A stretch of 58,571 nt of DNA from Bacteroidota bacterium (GTDB taxonomy: Bacteria > Bacteroidota > Bacteroidia > Cytophagales > Cyclobacteriaceae): positions 1 through 58,571 of the forward strand of contig JAEZEH010000186.1 of assembly GCA_023417785.1 (NCBI GenBank). Direction: 5' to 3'. A program made the position numbers and the translations under genes. A model generated the notes under the pieces. The model made no database searches. It saw nothing but the letters and a program-made list of their open reading frames with translations, and was not told the origin of the DNA. Below are positions 15,804 through 25,363 of this stretch, piece after piece. Each line of letters begins with the position of its first letter. Position 1 is the first letter of the stretch.

Positions 15804-18569
15804 ATGATGAGAACTCTCTACTGGCCAGTCTTAATTTTTGGAATTCTTCTGAGTACACCGTCCTTGTCACAACGGGTTCCGCTGCTCGAAGGTGAATTCC
15901 GCGATACGCCCTTTGAGGAATTCATAAAATCCCTGGAACAACAGTCCCGCTATACGTTCTTTTTCAATCCCGCCTCGCTGGATACAATTAAAGTAGACGC
16001 TGCATTTCGGAATAAAACCGTCAATGAGGTGCTGGCTCAGGTATTTGAGAATACACTTTTCAGATTCGTTGTCACACCGAATAATCAGGTTTTTATAACC
16101 TACGAGCGTGAAATAATGGCGGATCTGCCTCCGGGTTTTTTTGACGATGAGGAAGCCGGGCGCGGACGAGAAGTGGTAGCTTTTGATTTCTCTGAGTACG
16201 AGAAGCGTGAAAAGCAGCAGCGAATCGCTGAAGCCAAACTTTACAGCATTGGAAACAAGACGGCTAACCTTGATGGTACCGCGACGCTTATTGGCACCTT
16301 GCGCGAACATGCCAGTGGCGAGCCGTTAATTGGAGCATCTGTGTTTATAGAGAATCCACTCATAGGAGCAAGTACCGATCAATTTGGCCATTACTCCCTA
16401 ACAATACCTAAAGGCCGGCACGAATTGAAAATTAAAAGCATCGGTATGAAGCAAACCGTCAGGCAGGTGATGCTTTATTCCAATGGCAGGCTTGATATCG
16501 AACTCGAAGAAGAGATCACACCGCTCAAGGAAGTGGTTATCGAGTCGGAGCGTGACGCCAGGGTTGCCGGCGTACAAATGGGTATGGAGAAACTGGATAT
16601 TCGCACAATGCGACAGATGCCTTTGGCTTTAGGAGAAACTGACATCATGAAAGTGGTGCTTGCTCTGCCCGGAGTTCAAAGTGTAGGGGAGGGAACCGTT
16701 GGACTCAATGTTAGGGGCGGCGCGACAAATCAGAACCTGATTCTCTTTAACGATGCGGTTGTTTATAATCCATCGCATCTTTTCGGATTCTTCTCGACCT
16801 TCAACCCCGACGTGCTCAAGAACGTGGAGCTTTATAAAAGTGGCATAACTGCTGACTACGGTGGAAGAATTTCATCTGTTCTTGACGTCCACAGCAGAGA
16901 AGGAAATACGAAGAAGTTTACGGGCTCCGGTGGGATCAGTCCCGTCACGGGGCGTTTTACTATCGAAGGTCCGCTTATCAAAGAAAAAACGTCATTCATC
17001 CTCGGTGTGCGATCAACATATTCGAACTGGTTGCTTCGGCAACTGAATAACAAGTCGTTTAATCGCAGCACCGCGTCATTTTATGATCTAACAGCGAACG
17101 TCTCACACAAGGTCAACGACGAAAACCAGATTTATTTGTCAGGATACACGAGCAATGATCAGTTTAAGTTAAATGGCGATACATCATACCGCTACAGCGA
17201 TCGGAACGCATCATTGAAGTGGAAACGCGTGATTAACAATAAACTCTATGGGGTACTGACGGGCTCCTACAGCAACTACTTTTATTCTGTTTCCAGTGAG
17301 TTGAATCCGGCCGAGGCGTTTATGACCGAATTTGATATCAAGCAATTCACGGGTAAACTGGATTTTAATTTTTTCCCCAATGCTAAGCATACACTAAATG
17401 GTGGTATCAGTGTAACGCGTTACGGTATTGCTCCGGGCAATACACGGCCTCTGGGTGCCGAATCCAACCAGATGGTACGAAGCTTTGAGCATGAAAGGGG
17501 TTTTGAAAGCGCGTTGTATATCGGTGAGAACTTCGAGGTTAATCCCAAGCTATCGTTATATGCCGGAGTACGCTATTCGATGTATCAATACCTCGGCGAA
17601 AAGCATGTGCGACTCTATGGTGCCGGTTCACTTGAAAAGAATAACGTAATTGATACCACTCACTACGGTAAGGGTAAGACCATTGCTTCCTACCATGGCC
17701 TTGAGCCGAGGCTTTCAGTGCGTTACGGTTTGGGAACGAATGCGTCGGTTAAGCTGAGCTATAATCGTATGCGTCAATACATTCAAATGCTTAGCAATAC
17801 AACTGCGGTAACTCCCACTGATATTTGGAAATTGTCTGACAATTACATTAAACCACAGGTTGGTGACCAATATTCGATCGGCTTTTATAAAAATCTCAAG
17901 GGCAATATGATCGAAACGTCCATTGAAGGTTATTACAAAACATTGATTAGCACCGTCGATTACAAGGACGGTGCCGCTTTGCTTGATAACGCGGGTTCCC
18001 TTGAAACTGAAATAATAGACGCCGATGGAAAGGCTTACGGTGTCGAGGTGCTATTGAAGAAGTCAACTGGAAAAATCAATGGATGGATTAGTTATACCTA
18101 CTCGCGAACGTTTCTCCGATCAGCCGGTGAAAATCCTTCGGAGGTTGTGAACCGCGGTACTTTTTATCCCAGCAGCTTTGATAAGCCCCACGCGGTAAAT
18201 CTGATTTCTAACTATAAGTTCAGCCGGCGATTCAATATCTCCTGGAATATCGTCTATAACACAGGCAGACCAATCACCCCGCCCATTGCCAAATACAAGA
18301 TCGAAGGCAGTGAACGCGTGTTGTATGGCGATCGTAACAGTTACAGGATACCGGATTATTTCCGTATGGACTTTTCAATGAATATTGAAGGAAACCACAA
18401 GGTGCGGAAACTCGCTCACAGCTCGTGGACCTTAGCCGTGTATAATCTTACGGGTAGAGCAAATCCCTATTCGGTTTTCTTTGTTACAGAAGGAAATCAA
18501 ATCAAGGGCTATAAGCTGTCGATATTCGCACGCCCAATACCTACGATCACGTATAATTTCAGATTTTAA
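15804..18569 (+). CDS. TonB-dependent receptor with STN and CarboxypepD_reg-like domains
   Basis: A 921-residue outer-membrane receptor. Signal peptide 1-23; STN domain ~27-105 (secretin/TonB N-terminus, usually a contact with an inner-membrane anti-sigma factor); carboxypeptidase-regulatory-like beta domain ~155-245 (GEPLIGASVFIENPL); plug ~265-375 with LNVRGGATNQNLILFND and ITADYGGRISSVLDV; then the 22-strand barrel, ending in ...ITYNFRF with terminal Phe. It energises uptake of a large ligand through TonB. No FecR-type anti-sigma gene is adjacent although the STN domain is present. Two DUF4249 lipoproteins follow directly, as is usual for this subclass. Ligand unknown. Confidence 0.93.
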   Translation: MMRTLYWPVLIFGILLSTPSLSQRVPLLEGEFRDTPFEEFIKSLEQQSRYTFFFNPASLDTIKVDAAFRNKTVNEVLAQVFENTLFRFVVTPNNQVFITYEREIMADLPPGFFDDEEAGRGREVVAFDFSEYEKREKQQRIAEAKLYSIGNKTANLDGTATLIGTLREHASGEPLIGASVFIENPLIGASTDQFGHYSLTIPKGRHELKIKSIGMKQTVRQVMLYSNGRLDIELEEEITPLKEVVIESERDARVAGVQMGMEKLDIRTMRQMPLALGETDIMKVVLALPGVQSVGEGTVGLNVRGGATNQNLILFNDAVVYNPSHLFGFFSTFNPDVLKNVELYKSGITADYGGRISSVLDVHSREGNTKKFTGSGGISPVTGRFTIEGPLIKEKTSFILGVRSTYSNWLLRQLNNKSFNRSTASFYDLTANVSHKVNDENQIYLSGYTSNDQFKLNGDTSYRYSDRNASLKWKRVINNKLYGVLTGSYSNYFYSVSSELNPAEAFMTEFDIKQFTGKLDFNFFPNAKHTLNGGISVTRYGIAPGNTRPLGAESNQMVRSFEHERGFESALYIGENFEVNPKLSLYAGVRYSMYQYLGEKHVRLYGAGSLEKNNVIDTTHYGKGKTIASYHGLEPRLSVRYGLGTNASVKLSYNRMRQYIQMLSNTTAVTPTDIWKLSDNYIKPQVGDQYSIGFYKNLKGNMIETSIEGYYKTLISTVDYKDGAALLDNAGSLETEIIDADGKAYGVEVLLKKSTGKINGWISYTYSRTFLRSAGENPSEVVNRGTFYPSSFDKPHAVNLISNYKFSRRFNISWNIVYNTGRPITPPIAKYKIEGSERVLYGDRNSYRIPDYFRMDFSMNIEGNHKVRKLAHSSWTLAVYNLTGRANPYSVFFVTEGNQIKGYKLSIFARPIPTITYNFRF

Positions 18570-18575
18570 GACTGG

Positions 18576-19727
18576 ATGAGGTGGAATAGAATCCATAACG
18601 CGCTTTGTCTTTTCGGCCTTTTTACCATTGGTTGCATTGAACCATATACGCTTGAAGGGGTGAAGACTGATCCCCAATACCTGGTCGTGGATGGGTTTAT
18701 CGATGCGTCTGAAAGTACATGTGCAGTAAGACTATCACGGGCGGTGTCGCTAAATACTGAGCACGTTCCTCCCGGAGAAGTTGGTGCAAGCGTTTCTGTT
18801 AAATCGGAGGATGGAGAGGAGTTCTTTTTGGCCGAGGTTGAAGCCGAAGACACTGGTCTTTATTTAGCCGATGATGTTTCCGTCGTATCTGACAAGAGTT
18901 ATAAACTCTATATCGTTCTTGGTAATGGTAGTCATTACGAGTCGGACTTCATCCGCATTGAAAGAGCCGCTGAGATCGAAAGCCTGATTTGGGAGCCCGA
19001 GGCAGAAGATGTTAAGATACGCATATCGACGGTGCCAAATACGAGTTCTACTCAATTTTACCGGTGGCGATTTGAAGAGACATGGCAATACAACGCACCG
19101 CGTGCATCCAGCTTTATTATCAGGGATGGAATGGCGCAGCTTAGGGAACCTCACGAAAGAGTTTATACGTGCTATCGGACGGAGCCATCTTACAACATTC
19201 TTATCGGGTCATCTCAGCATCTTGCTTCTAATGTAGTGCAGAACTATGTTGTACAGTCTATTCCAACAAGTTCTATTAAAATCTCTGCTATTTACAATAT
19301 TCGAGTAAGGCAATATGCACTGTCTGAGGAGGCATATACGTTCTGGCTAAATCTTTATAAAACCACGGAAAGTACAGGCGGATTGTTTGACCCAATGCCT
19401 GGCCAGGTGATTGGAAATATTAAAGGTGTAACGAATCCTTCCGAGCCGGTGGTTGGTTATTTCAGCGGATCTACAGTTGAAGAGGCAAGCGTTTGGATCC
19501 GGCGTTCCGATTTTGCTGCAGGGTATGTAAGATACCGCACCCCTTTCTGCGCACCAGATACGCTCGCTGTGGATCAGATTGCCGGTCTTCCGGAGCGGAC
19601 ACCACTCATCGATGCTATTTATGGTCCTTTTGGCAGCGTAGTAGGTTACACGTTTGGATCTCCATCATGCGTCGATTGCCGGATATATGGAGGAGGTACA
19701 ACCACTAAACCAGAGTTCTGGCCATGA
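18576..19727 (+). CDS. DUF4249 lipoprotein, copy 1
   Basis: A 383-residue lipoprotein. The signal peptide ends in a lipobox LFTIGC (Cys ~20), followed by IEPYTLEGVKTDPQYLVVDGFID, the family start. DUF4249 proteins accompany TonB receptors in Bacteroidetes and are presumed surface or periplasmic partners of the receptor, in a SusD-like position but unrelated in sequence. A Trp/Tyr-rich middle (FYRWRFEETWQY) and a late FDPMPGQVIGNI motif are shared with the next gene. It starts 6 bp after the receptor and its stop overlaps the next start (ATGA). Confidence 0.9.
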   Translation: MRWNRIHNALCLFGLFTIGCIEPYTLEGVKTDPQYLVVDGFIDASESTCAVRLSRAVSLNTEHVPPGEVGASVSVKSEDGEEFFLAEVEAEDTGLYLADDVSVVSDKSYKLYIVLGNGSHYESDFIRIERAAEIESLIWEPEAEDVKIRISTVPNTSSTQFYRWRFEETWQYNAPRASSFIIRDGMAQLREPHERVYTCYRTEPSYNILIGSSQHLASNVVQNYVVQSIPTSSIKISAIYNIRVRQYALSEEAYTFWLNLYKTTESTGGLFDPMPGQVIGNIKGVTNPSEPVVGYFSGSTVEEASVWIRRSDFAAGYVRYRTPFCAPDTLAVDQIAGLPERTPLIDAIYGPFGSVVGYTFGSPSCVDCRIYGGGTTTKPEFWP

Positions 19728-20920
19728 ATTATAGAATGAGAAAACTGAAATATAAAGCGCTTGCCTCGTTTGTGATCACAGCCGCGATTGTGATGGGGTG
19801 CATTGAACCGTATGCGCTGGAAGGGGTTGAATCGAATCCTGATTTCCTCGTGGTAGACGGATTTATCGATGCGTCCAACCTTACGGCAACAGTGAAGCTT
19901 TCCCGCGCAATTGGTCTTGACGATGGTAATTACTATCCCGCTGTCCGAAACGCGCGTGTAGTCATAGCGTCGGAATCCGGCGAAGAGATTCAACTTCAAC
20001 AAGTTGATCTTACCCAGCATCCGGAGTACGACACGGGTACGTATGTTGCGTTCGATATAGCATTAGATCCGACACAGCGATACAAGCTTGGGATCGCACT
20101 GAACAACGGATCAAAGCAATATGAGTCTGACTATATAACTATTGAGAAGGCGGCGCCGATCGAAAGTGTGACATGGGACATTAGGGGAGATGATATGCGA
20201 ATATTGGTGAATTCCGTTGAATCCAATGACAACAGTCCCTTTTATCGATGGCGCTATGAAGAGACGTGGGAATACAATTCGGCCCTATATTCAACCTTCT
20301 ATATGGACGCAGACAGGGAAATGATTTTTCGTCCTTTTGATGAACAAATCTATACGTGTTACCGGAACGAGCCCTCTTTTGAAATCCTGGTTGGTTCTTC
20401 GCAAAATCTTAATAGCAACGTAATCAGGAACTATCCGGTCCGATCCGTCCCGCGTAACTCAATCAAAATTTCCCGCATGTATTCGATTAACATCAAACAG
20501 TACGGTCTCACCGAAGACGCTTATACCTATTGGCTTGATCTGTACAAGACTACTGAGAGCACCGGTGGTCTTTTTGATCCTATGCCAGGGCAGATCTTTG
20601 GGAATATCCATGCGGTGAGTAACCCGTCCGAAATGGTAATCGGATACTTTAGCGCATCCACAGTCGAGGAAAAGAGGGTCTTCATAGAGAGGCGTGAGCT
20701 TCCGGCGGAGTTCACGAATTACCGGTACCCATTCTGCGATTCGGATACTGTATTCAATGAAGACCTCCAGTTTGTCAGTCCTGGTACAACCTTCTATAAT
20801 GCGGTTTACGATGCGATGGGCCTGACAGTCATCGGCTACACCATTTCTTCCCTCAACTGTCTCGACTGTCGTGTCTCCGGCGGGGGATCAACTTCGAAAC
20901 CTGACTACTGGCCCAGATAG
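19724..20920 (+). CDS. DUF4249 lipoprotein, copy 2
   Basis: A 398-residue paralogue of the preceding gene. The lipobox is VMGC, followed by IEPYALEGVESNPDFLVVDG. Both share FYRWR[FY]EETWEYN, STGGLFDPMPGQ and a C-terminal pair of cysteines in a CLDCR/CVDCR motif with GGG.T.KP..WP at the end. Two starts are possible (19724, or 19736 at MRKLK). Translation is probably coupled to copy 1 through the ATGA overlap. A recent tandem duplication that has since diverged is the simplest explanation. Confidence 0.9.
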   Translation: MNYRMRKLKYKALASFVITAAIVMGCIEPYALEGVESNPDFLVVDGFIDASNLTATVKLSRAIGLDDGNYYPAVRNARVVIASESGEEIQLQQVDLTQHPEYDTGTYVAFDIALDPTQRYKLGIALNNGSKQYESDYITIEKAAPIESVTWDIRGDDMRILVNSVESNDNSPFYRWRYEETWEYNSALYSTFYMDADREMIFRPFDEQIYTCYRNEPSFEILVGSSQNLNSNVIRNYPVRSVPRNSIKISRMYSINIKQYGLTEDAYTYWLDLYKTTESTGGLFDPMPGQIFGNIHAVSNPSEMVIGYFSASTVEEKRVFIERRELPAEFTNYRYPFCDSDTVFNEDLQFVSPGTTFYNAVYDAMGLTVIGYTISSLNCLDCRVSGGGSTSKPDYWPR

Positions 20921-20926
20921 ATCAAT

Positions 20927-23317
20927 ATGAAAAAAATAATTGTCTGTCTTTTCATCCTTTTTTCGTTCGGCTGCAGTATTCCTGCTTTTGCCCAACAGCA
21001 AATGCTGGACACGCTGACCAGGAAGTTTAAGGCGACTCGCGAAGCGGGCTTACAAGAGAAATTATATCTGCATGCGGATCGAAACTTCTACCTCACCGGA
21101 GAAAGCATGCACTTCAGGATATATCAGGTCGATGCCACGGTGCATTTGCCGGTAAATGTCAGCAAAGTCGCTTACGTTGAGATTCTTGATGCTTCGAATC
21201 AATCCCTGGCTCAGGTAAAGGTTAAACTCGCCAAAAATGGTGGCGATGGCTCCCTGTTTATTCCGGCCACTCTTGCATCAGGCAATTACGTGGTGAGGGC
21301 CTACACCCAGTGGATGAAAAATTTTGCTCCTGATTACTTTTTTCACAAACACATTACGGTAGTCAACCCTTTCCTGACGCCGGAGGTGTGGCCGTCAAAA
21401 CGTCCCATGCCAGTCAAGGTTGAATTTTTCCCTGAAGGCGGAAATCTTGTCGCCGGGGTTAAAAGCAAAGTTGCATTTAAAATATCCAACGCCGGCCCGG
21501 ACGAACATTACACGGGTTTTATAATTGGGGAGGATAGCGATACGATCCAGACGTTCCGCCCTCTCAAGTTCAACCTTGGTCATTTCTATATCACGCCGGA
21601 ATCGGGAAAGAACTATAGATGTGTGATGACGAATAGCCACGGCGTTGCGACGAACCATACGCTACCGCAGATTTTCCCCGAAGGCTATGCTATGCAACTC
21701 TCCGACTCTTTGAAAGATCTTATCAAGGTAACCGTTTCTCATAAGGGAAATCTCCCGTCCAATCCCCTGCTCTATCTTTTCGTGCATGCCAGGCAAATTA
21801 TTGTGCATGCTGAGGCGAGATCGACAGGCAACTCAGCCGTTGAGTTTATGATTGATCGAAACAAGATGCCGGAGGGAATTAGCCATTTTACTGTTTTTAA
21901 TGACAAGCTTCAGCCATTGTGCGAGCGTTTGTATTTCTCCCGTCCCGCTCAGACCCTTCGCCTTAAAGCAGCAACCGATCAAAGAACTTACGCTACGCGC
22001 CGAAAGGTTTCGATCGAACTGCAGGCTTCTGTGAATAATCAACTGGTGGAAGCAAATACATCTATCGCAGTATACAAGCTGGATTCACTGGGGTCGATGG
22101 AAAGTAACGATATCCTTTCCTACCTGTTGTTGTCCTCCGACCTCAAAGGCGAAATTGAGAATCCGGCTTACTATTTTTCGGATGACGTGCAAGCCCGGGA
22201 GGCCGTCGATAACCTGATGCTCACACATGGATGGCGAAGATTCAATTGGGAAGAAGTCCTAAAGGGAAACAGGAAATTTGCTTACGTTCCGGAAGTTCGT
22301 ACACATATAGTCTCAGCGAAAGTAGGACGTCCCGACGGAACGCCTGTTTCGAATCTTCTTACATATTTGTCAAGCCCGGCAAAACTTGTCGGATTGAATG
22401 GCTCCAGAAGCAACCAGGATGGTGAACTCACTTTCGAAATTCAGGATTTCTGGGGATCACGTAAGCTTATTTTACAACCAATAACGGATAGCGATAGTAT
22501 GTATTCGTTTTCAATCAATGACCCATTCAGCAAATCACATGGAACATTTTCAGTTCGTCCATTCAGCATAACGTCTGCTGCAAGGAAAAACCTGAGTGAA
22601 CGAAGTCTGGCCATGCAGGTACACGACATACATTTTCGCGAAGTGGCTGAGAAGTCTATGGCAGATGCAAGGGTCGACAGTTCGGCTTTCTATGGGGTCG
22701 GAGATCAGGTTTATTATCTGGATAGATATACTAGATTTCCAGTGCTCGAAGAAGTTATGCGCGAATACGTACCCGGAGTGCTTGTACGAAAACGCCGCGA
22801 CGGTTTCCATTTCCTGGTTATCGACGCTACGAAAAAAGGTATACTGAGTGGTGACCCGCTTATCCTGCTCGATGGTGTACCTATCCTTGATCTGGATAGA
22901 TTCATGAAATTTGATCCGCTGAAAATCCGAAAGCTCGAGGTGGTGATGCGTAACTATTTTGTTGGTCCGGTCCTGACGCCGGGCATTGTTAGTTACACGA
23001 CATACACCGGCGACCTGGCAGGCTACGAAATTCAATCTCCTGCGATAGTTATGGACTACCAGGGATTGCAGGTAAGCCGTGAATTCTACTCCCCGACCTA
23101 TGAGAATGCCAGGGCGCGGAATAATCGTCTGCCGGATCAGCGCACGTTGTTGTTATGGAAGCCATTTGTGTTAACATCTTCTGACGAGAAGGAAATGATA
23201 GAATTTTATACCTCGGATATCCCCGGTCATTATCAGGTCGTGGTAGAGGGACTGACTGCATCGGGCAAGGCCGGAAGTACATCGACTACCTTCGAAGTAA
23301 AGCGCGAGGATTTTTAG
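20927..23317 (+). CDS. MG2-domain protein with C-terminal TonB-plug-like domain
   Basis: A 796-residue exported protein with a signal peptide (1-22, FAQQQ). Residues ~40-140 resemble an alpha-2-macroglobulin MG2 domain (KLYLHADRNFYLTGESMHFRIY-like). Several beta domains follow. Residues ~600-705 resemble a TonB plug (SGDPLILLDGVPILDLD, then LKIRKLEVVMRNYF and GIVSYTTY), but no barrel follows. Such proteins recur in Bacteroidetes near TonB receptors; function unknown. It begins 6 bp after the DUF4249 pair and is the last large gene of the operon. A role in ligand capture or in assembling the receptor complex is inference. Confidence 0.85.
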   Translation: MKKIIVCLFILFSFGCSIPAFAQQQMLDTLTRKFKATREAGLQEKLYLHADRNFYLTGESMHFRIYQVDATVHLPVNVSKVAYVEILDASNQSLAQVKVKLAKNGGDGSLFIPATLASGNYVVRAYTQWMKNFAPDYFFHKHITVVNPFLTPEVWPSKRPMPVKVEFFPEGGNLVAGVKSKVAFKISNAGPDEHYTGFIIGEDSDTIQTFRPLKFNLGHFYITPESGKNYRCVMTNSHGVATNHTLPQIFPEGYAMQLSDSLKDLIKVTVSHKGNLPSNPLLYLFVHARQIIVHAEARSTGNSAVEFMIDRNKMPEGISHFTVFNDKLQPLCERLYFSRPAQTLRLKAATDQRTYATRRKVSIELQASVNNQLVEANTSIAVYKLDSLGSMESNDILSYLLLSSDLKGEIENPAYYFSDDVQAREAVDNLMLTHGWRRFNWEEVLKGNRKFAYVPEVRTHIVSAKVGRPDGTPVSNLLTYLSSPAKLVGLNGSRSNQDGELTFEIQDFWGSRKLILQPITDSDSMYSFSINDPFSKSHGTFSVRPFSITSAARKNLSERSLAMQVHDIHFREVAEKSMADARVDSSAFYGVGDQVYYLDRYTRFPVLEEVMREYVPGVLVRKRRDGFHFLVIDATKKGILSGDPLILLDGVPILDLDRFMKFDPLKIRKLEVVMRNYFVGPVLTPGIVSYTTYTGDLAGYEIQSPAIVMDYQGLQVSREFYSPTYENARARNNRLPDQRTLLLWKPFVLTSSDEKEMIEFYTSDIPGHYQVVVEGLTASGKAGSTSTTFEVKREDF

Positions 23318-23333
23318 TTCTATAAAAGCGGCC

Positions 23334-23411
23334 GTGATTACGATTATAATCGCCGGAATATTGTTATTTGGCTCAATGACTATTCTGCGGACACTACAAA
23401 CAAAAGAGTAA
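23334..23411 (+). CDS. Possible 25-residue membrane peptide (weak)
   Basis: A GTG-started frame of 25 codons reads VITIIIAGILLFGSMTILR then TLQTKE: one hydrophobic helix and a charged tail. It begins 17 bp after the MG2/plug gene and is +1 to it. There is no ATG and no visible ribosome site, so it may be chance. The rest of the gap to 23437 holds nothing I recognise. Confidence 0.2.
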   Translation: MITIIIAGILLFGSMTILRTLQTKE

Positions 23412-23437
23412 ATAACGCTGACGTCATTTCAAGCGGT

Positions 23438-24193
23438 TCACCCGCGCGGCCTGCATTCCACCATCCAATCCCAGGGGTAAGGTGCATCGAGCCATGACGG
23501 CGGTGAATCGAATTCAGTGGTCCAGTCATACTCGAGCTTCTCAAGAGCGGTTATTTCAAATCCGGCTTCTTCGAAAAGGAATTGAATCTCTGAAGCGGAG
23601 TAATGTTTGGTAGGCACACCGTTAATATGAATAATTCCCTGAATGATATCGGTTTTCTTTCCTGAAAAATACTGAAGTTCATGACGGGGTACATTTTCCG
23701 GATCTACGCCTTCGCGCTTATACCAGTCAAGCAGAACCCATGAAGCGAAAAACATACTTTCGAAGGATGGAATTACGAATATCGCGTGCCCATCGCTGGC
23801 CAGCCCGCGATAGACGGTTTTCAGAATCGCACGGTTACTGTCAACATCCGGGAGTATAGCCACATTGCAGCAAAGCCCAAACTTAGCTGATGGAAGTGCA
23901 AGGTTTCGACGAGTAAGGTCGGCCCTTTTGTAAGAAATATTTTTGTAACCCCTTGTCTTGGCGATATTGATGCATTCGCCGGAAATGTCGAGCGCGAGAA
24001 TATTCCTGAAAAGGGGTGATAAAAATTCAAATGCCTTTCCCGTTCCACATCCAAAATCTGTAGCGTTCGCTTTTCTGTTACTGTGTTTCGCGAAATACGT
24101 GGATAGGATACCGTTTTTGTCGGATTTGAATACATCGAAAACTTCGTTATCATACGAGGTTGAAATATTATCCCAGTGTACTTCCTGATCCAT
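23438..24193 (-). CDS. SAM-dependent class I methyltransferase
   Basis: A 251-residue Rossmann-type methyltransferase. Motif I is DFGCGTG (46-52), then the acidic ALDISGECINIAKTRG loop at the end of strand 2 and LCCNVAILPDVDSNRAIL in the motif IV region. ATG at 24193 (MDQEVHWDNIST) is preferred because the longer frame starts with TTG. The C-terminal part (KHYSASEIQFLFEEAGFE) is the usual UbiE/small-molecule type. Substrate unknown. A single gene on the minus strand. Confidence 0.85.
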   Translation of the reverse strand: MDQEVHWDNISTSYDNEVFDVFKSDKNGILSTYFAKHSNRKANATDFGCGTGKAFEFLSPLFRNILALDISGECINIAKTRGYKNISYKRADLTRRNLALPSAKFGLCCNVAILPDVDSNRAILKTVYRGLASDGHAIFVIPSFESMFFASWVLLDWYKREGVDPENVPRHELQYFSGKKTDIIQGIIHINGVPTKHYSASEIQFLFEEAGFEITALEKLEYDWTTEFDSPPSWLDAPYPWDWMVECRPRG

Positions 24194-24283
24194 GCAATTG
24201 AGTTTAGGTTGAAAAGTATTTGTAAAGATAATAATACTTTCCAAAACTGGCCTTCATCGTCCACGGATGGTGTTGGTGAGCCA

Positions 24284-25183
24284 TCAGTTCTGTCGAAGCC
24301 CTGCGTAACCTTTGTAGTAATTGATGAGTAATGTGTAGTCTTTCAAGACCTCGGTTCCCAATGAGGCGTAGTGATGTGATGCCGATCTTACAACACCCGT
24401 GCTAAGATCGTGTAATGCAAAATCTCCAAGCAGGACTTTATTGGCCATAAGTTTCTTTCCTGAAACGTACCCGTTAAGACCACGTCCCAGTACAACGCTG
24501 TTCATGCGGTTAATTCTTCCGGTTTGGGGTGCGGTAAACAACAGACCAAGACATGAGCCAGTGTCAATGAGCAGGTCGCATGTTTCTTCTTCGGTTTCTG
24601 AAAAGAAAATTGTGCATGAAACCACAGGGCGCGAATCTTCGATGCGTAGTGGTATGAGTTTAAAATCGGTTGAAGGGAAGGAAAAGCTTGCGGGCCGGAA
24701 TGTTATCTTATGTCGTGCAAAGTCTACTTCAATCTCAAATTTCAAAAAGAGTTCATATCCGATGATGCCGTCGATAATTGGGTAGTTTGCAAAAACATTG
24801 CGTTCAGGAACAACCACGATAGCAATTTTCTTACCGATGACCTTGCTAAATGAAACGTTGTTTTCGAGTGTAACAAAACCACGCGCCGGCTTTCCCTGCC
24901 CGAGGCCATTGAATGAAATCTGTCGTTGCTCTTCCGTGTCAATCATATTTTTGAAACGTTTCCCAAACAGTATAAGATTCCGGCATCCTGTATCAAGAAC
25001 TAGGTTAACAACATCATTTTCATTAATGCGAACAGGGAGGATAATCAGGTTGTTGACGCTCCTGTAGTTGAAGGTAACTTCTCTCACTGAGTCCGGAAGA
25101 AAAAAACCTTCGGTAGGAACAGCCTTCACAGCGTGGGCGTGGACGAAGAACGCGAGGGTGGAGATAAAAGATAGGGCTTTCAT
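24284..25183 (-). CDS. Retropepsin-like aspartic protease with two DTG motifs
   Basis: A 299-residue exported protein with a signal peptide (1-~20). It carries two catalytic-type motifs, D64-T-G in LVLDTGCRN and D208-T-G in LLIDTGSCLG, each followed by a hydrophobic flap-side sequence (IIDGIIGYELF and SLGTEVLKDY). Two DTG sites in one chain can form a complete pepsin-like active site without dimerisation, unlike classic retropepsins. No PDZ domain is visible. Periplasmic or lipid-facing proteolysis is likely. The 180-bp region upstream to the S8 terminator holds no gene I can support. Confidence 0.85.
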   Translation of the reverse strand: MKALSFISTLAFFVHAHAVKAVPTEGFFLPDSVREVTFNYRSVNNLIILPVRINENDVVNLVLDTGCRNLILFGKRFKNMIDTEEQRQISFNGLGQGKPARGFVTLENNVSFSKVIGKKIAIVVVPERNVFANYPIIDGIIGYELFLKFEIEVDFARHKITFRPASFSFPSTDFKLIPLRIEDSRPVVSCTIFFSETEEETCDLLIDTGSCLGLLFTAPQTGRINRMNSVVLGRGLNGYVSGKKLMANKVLLGDFALHDLSTGVVRSASHHYASLGTEVLKDYTLLINYYKGYAGLRQN

Positions 25184-25363
25184 GGGTAGACTTTCTTGGA
25201 TGAAAGCTACCTAGGTGGAATGTCCTGTATAACCCGTGTCTTGGCGGATTTTTTACCGCAGTGGGATCTGGAGTTGTGACGGATAACCTCAGGGTTACAT
25301 CGGAGTTCGGTAGGGGTAACGGTATTTATTGATAACATTCATCCCGCTGCTGGGGGGATCAAG

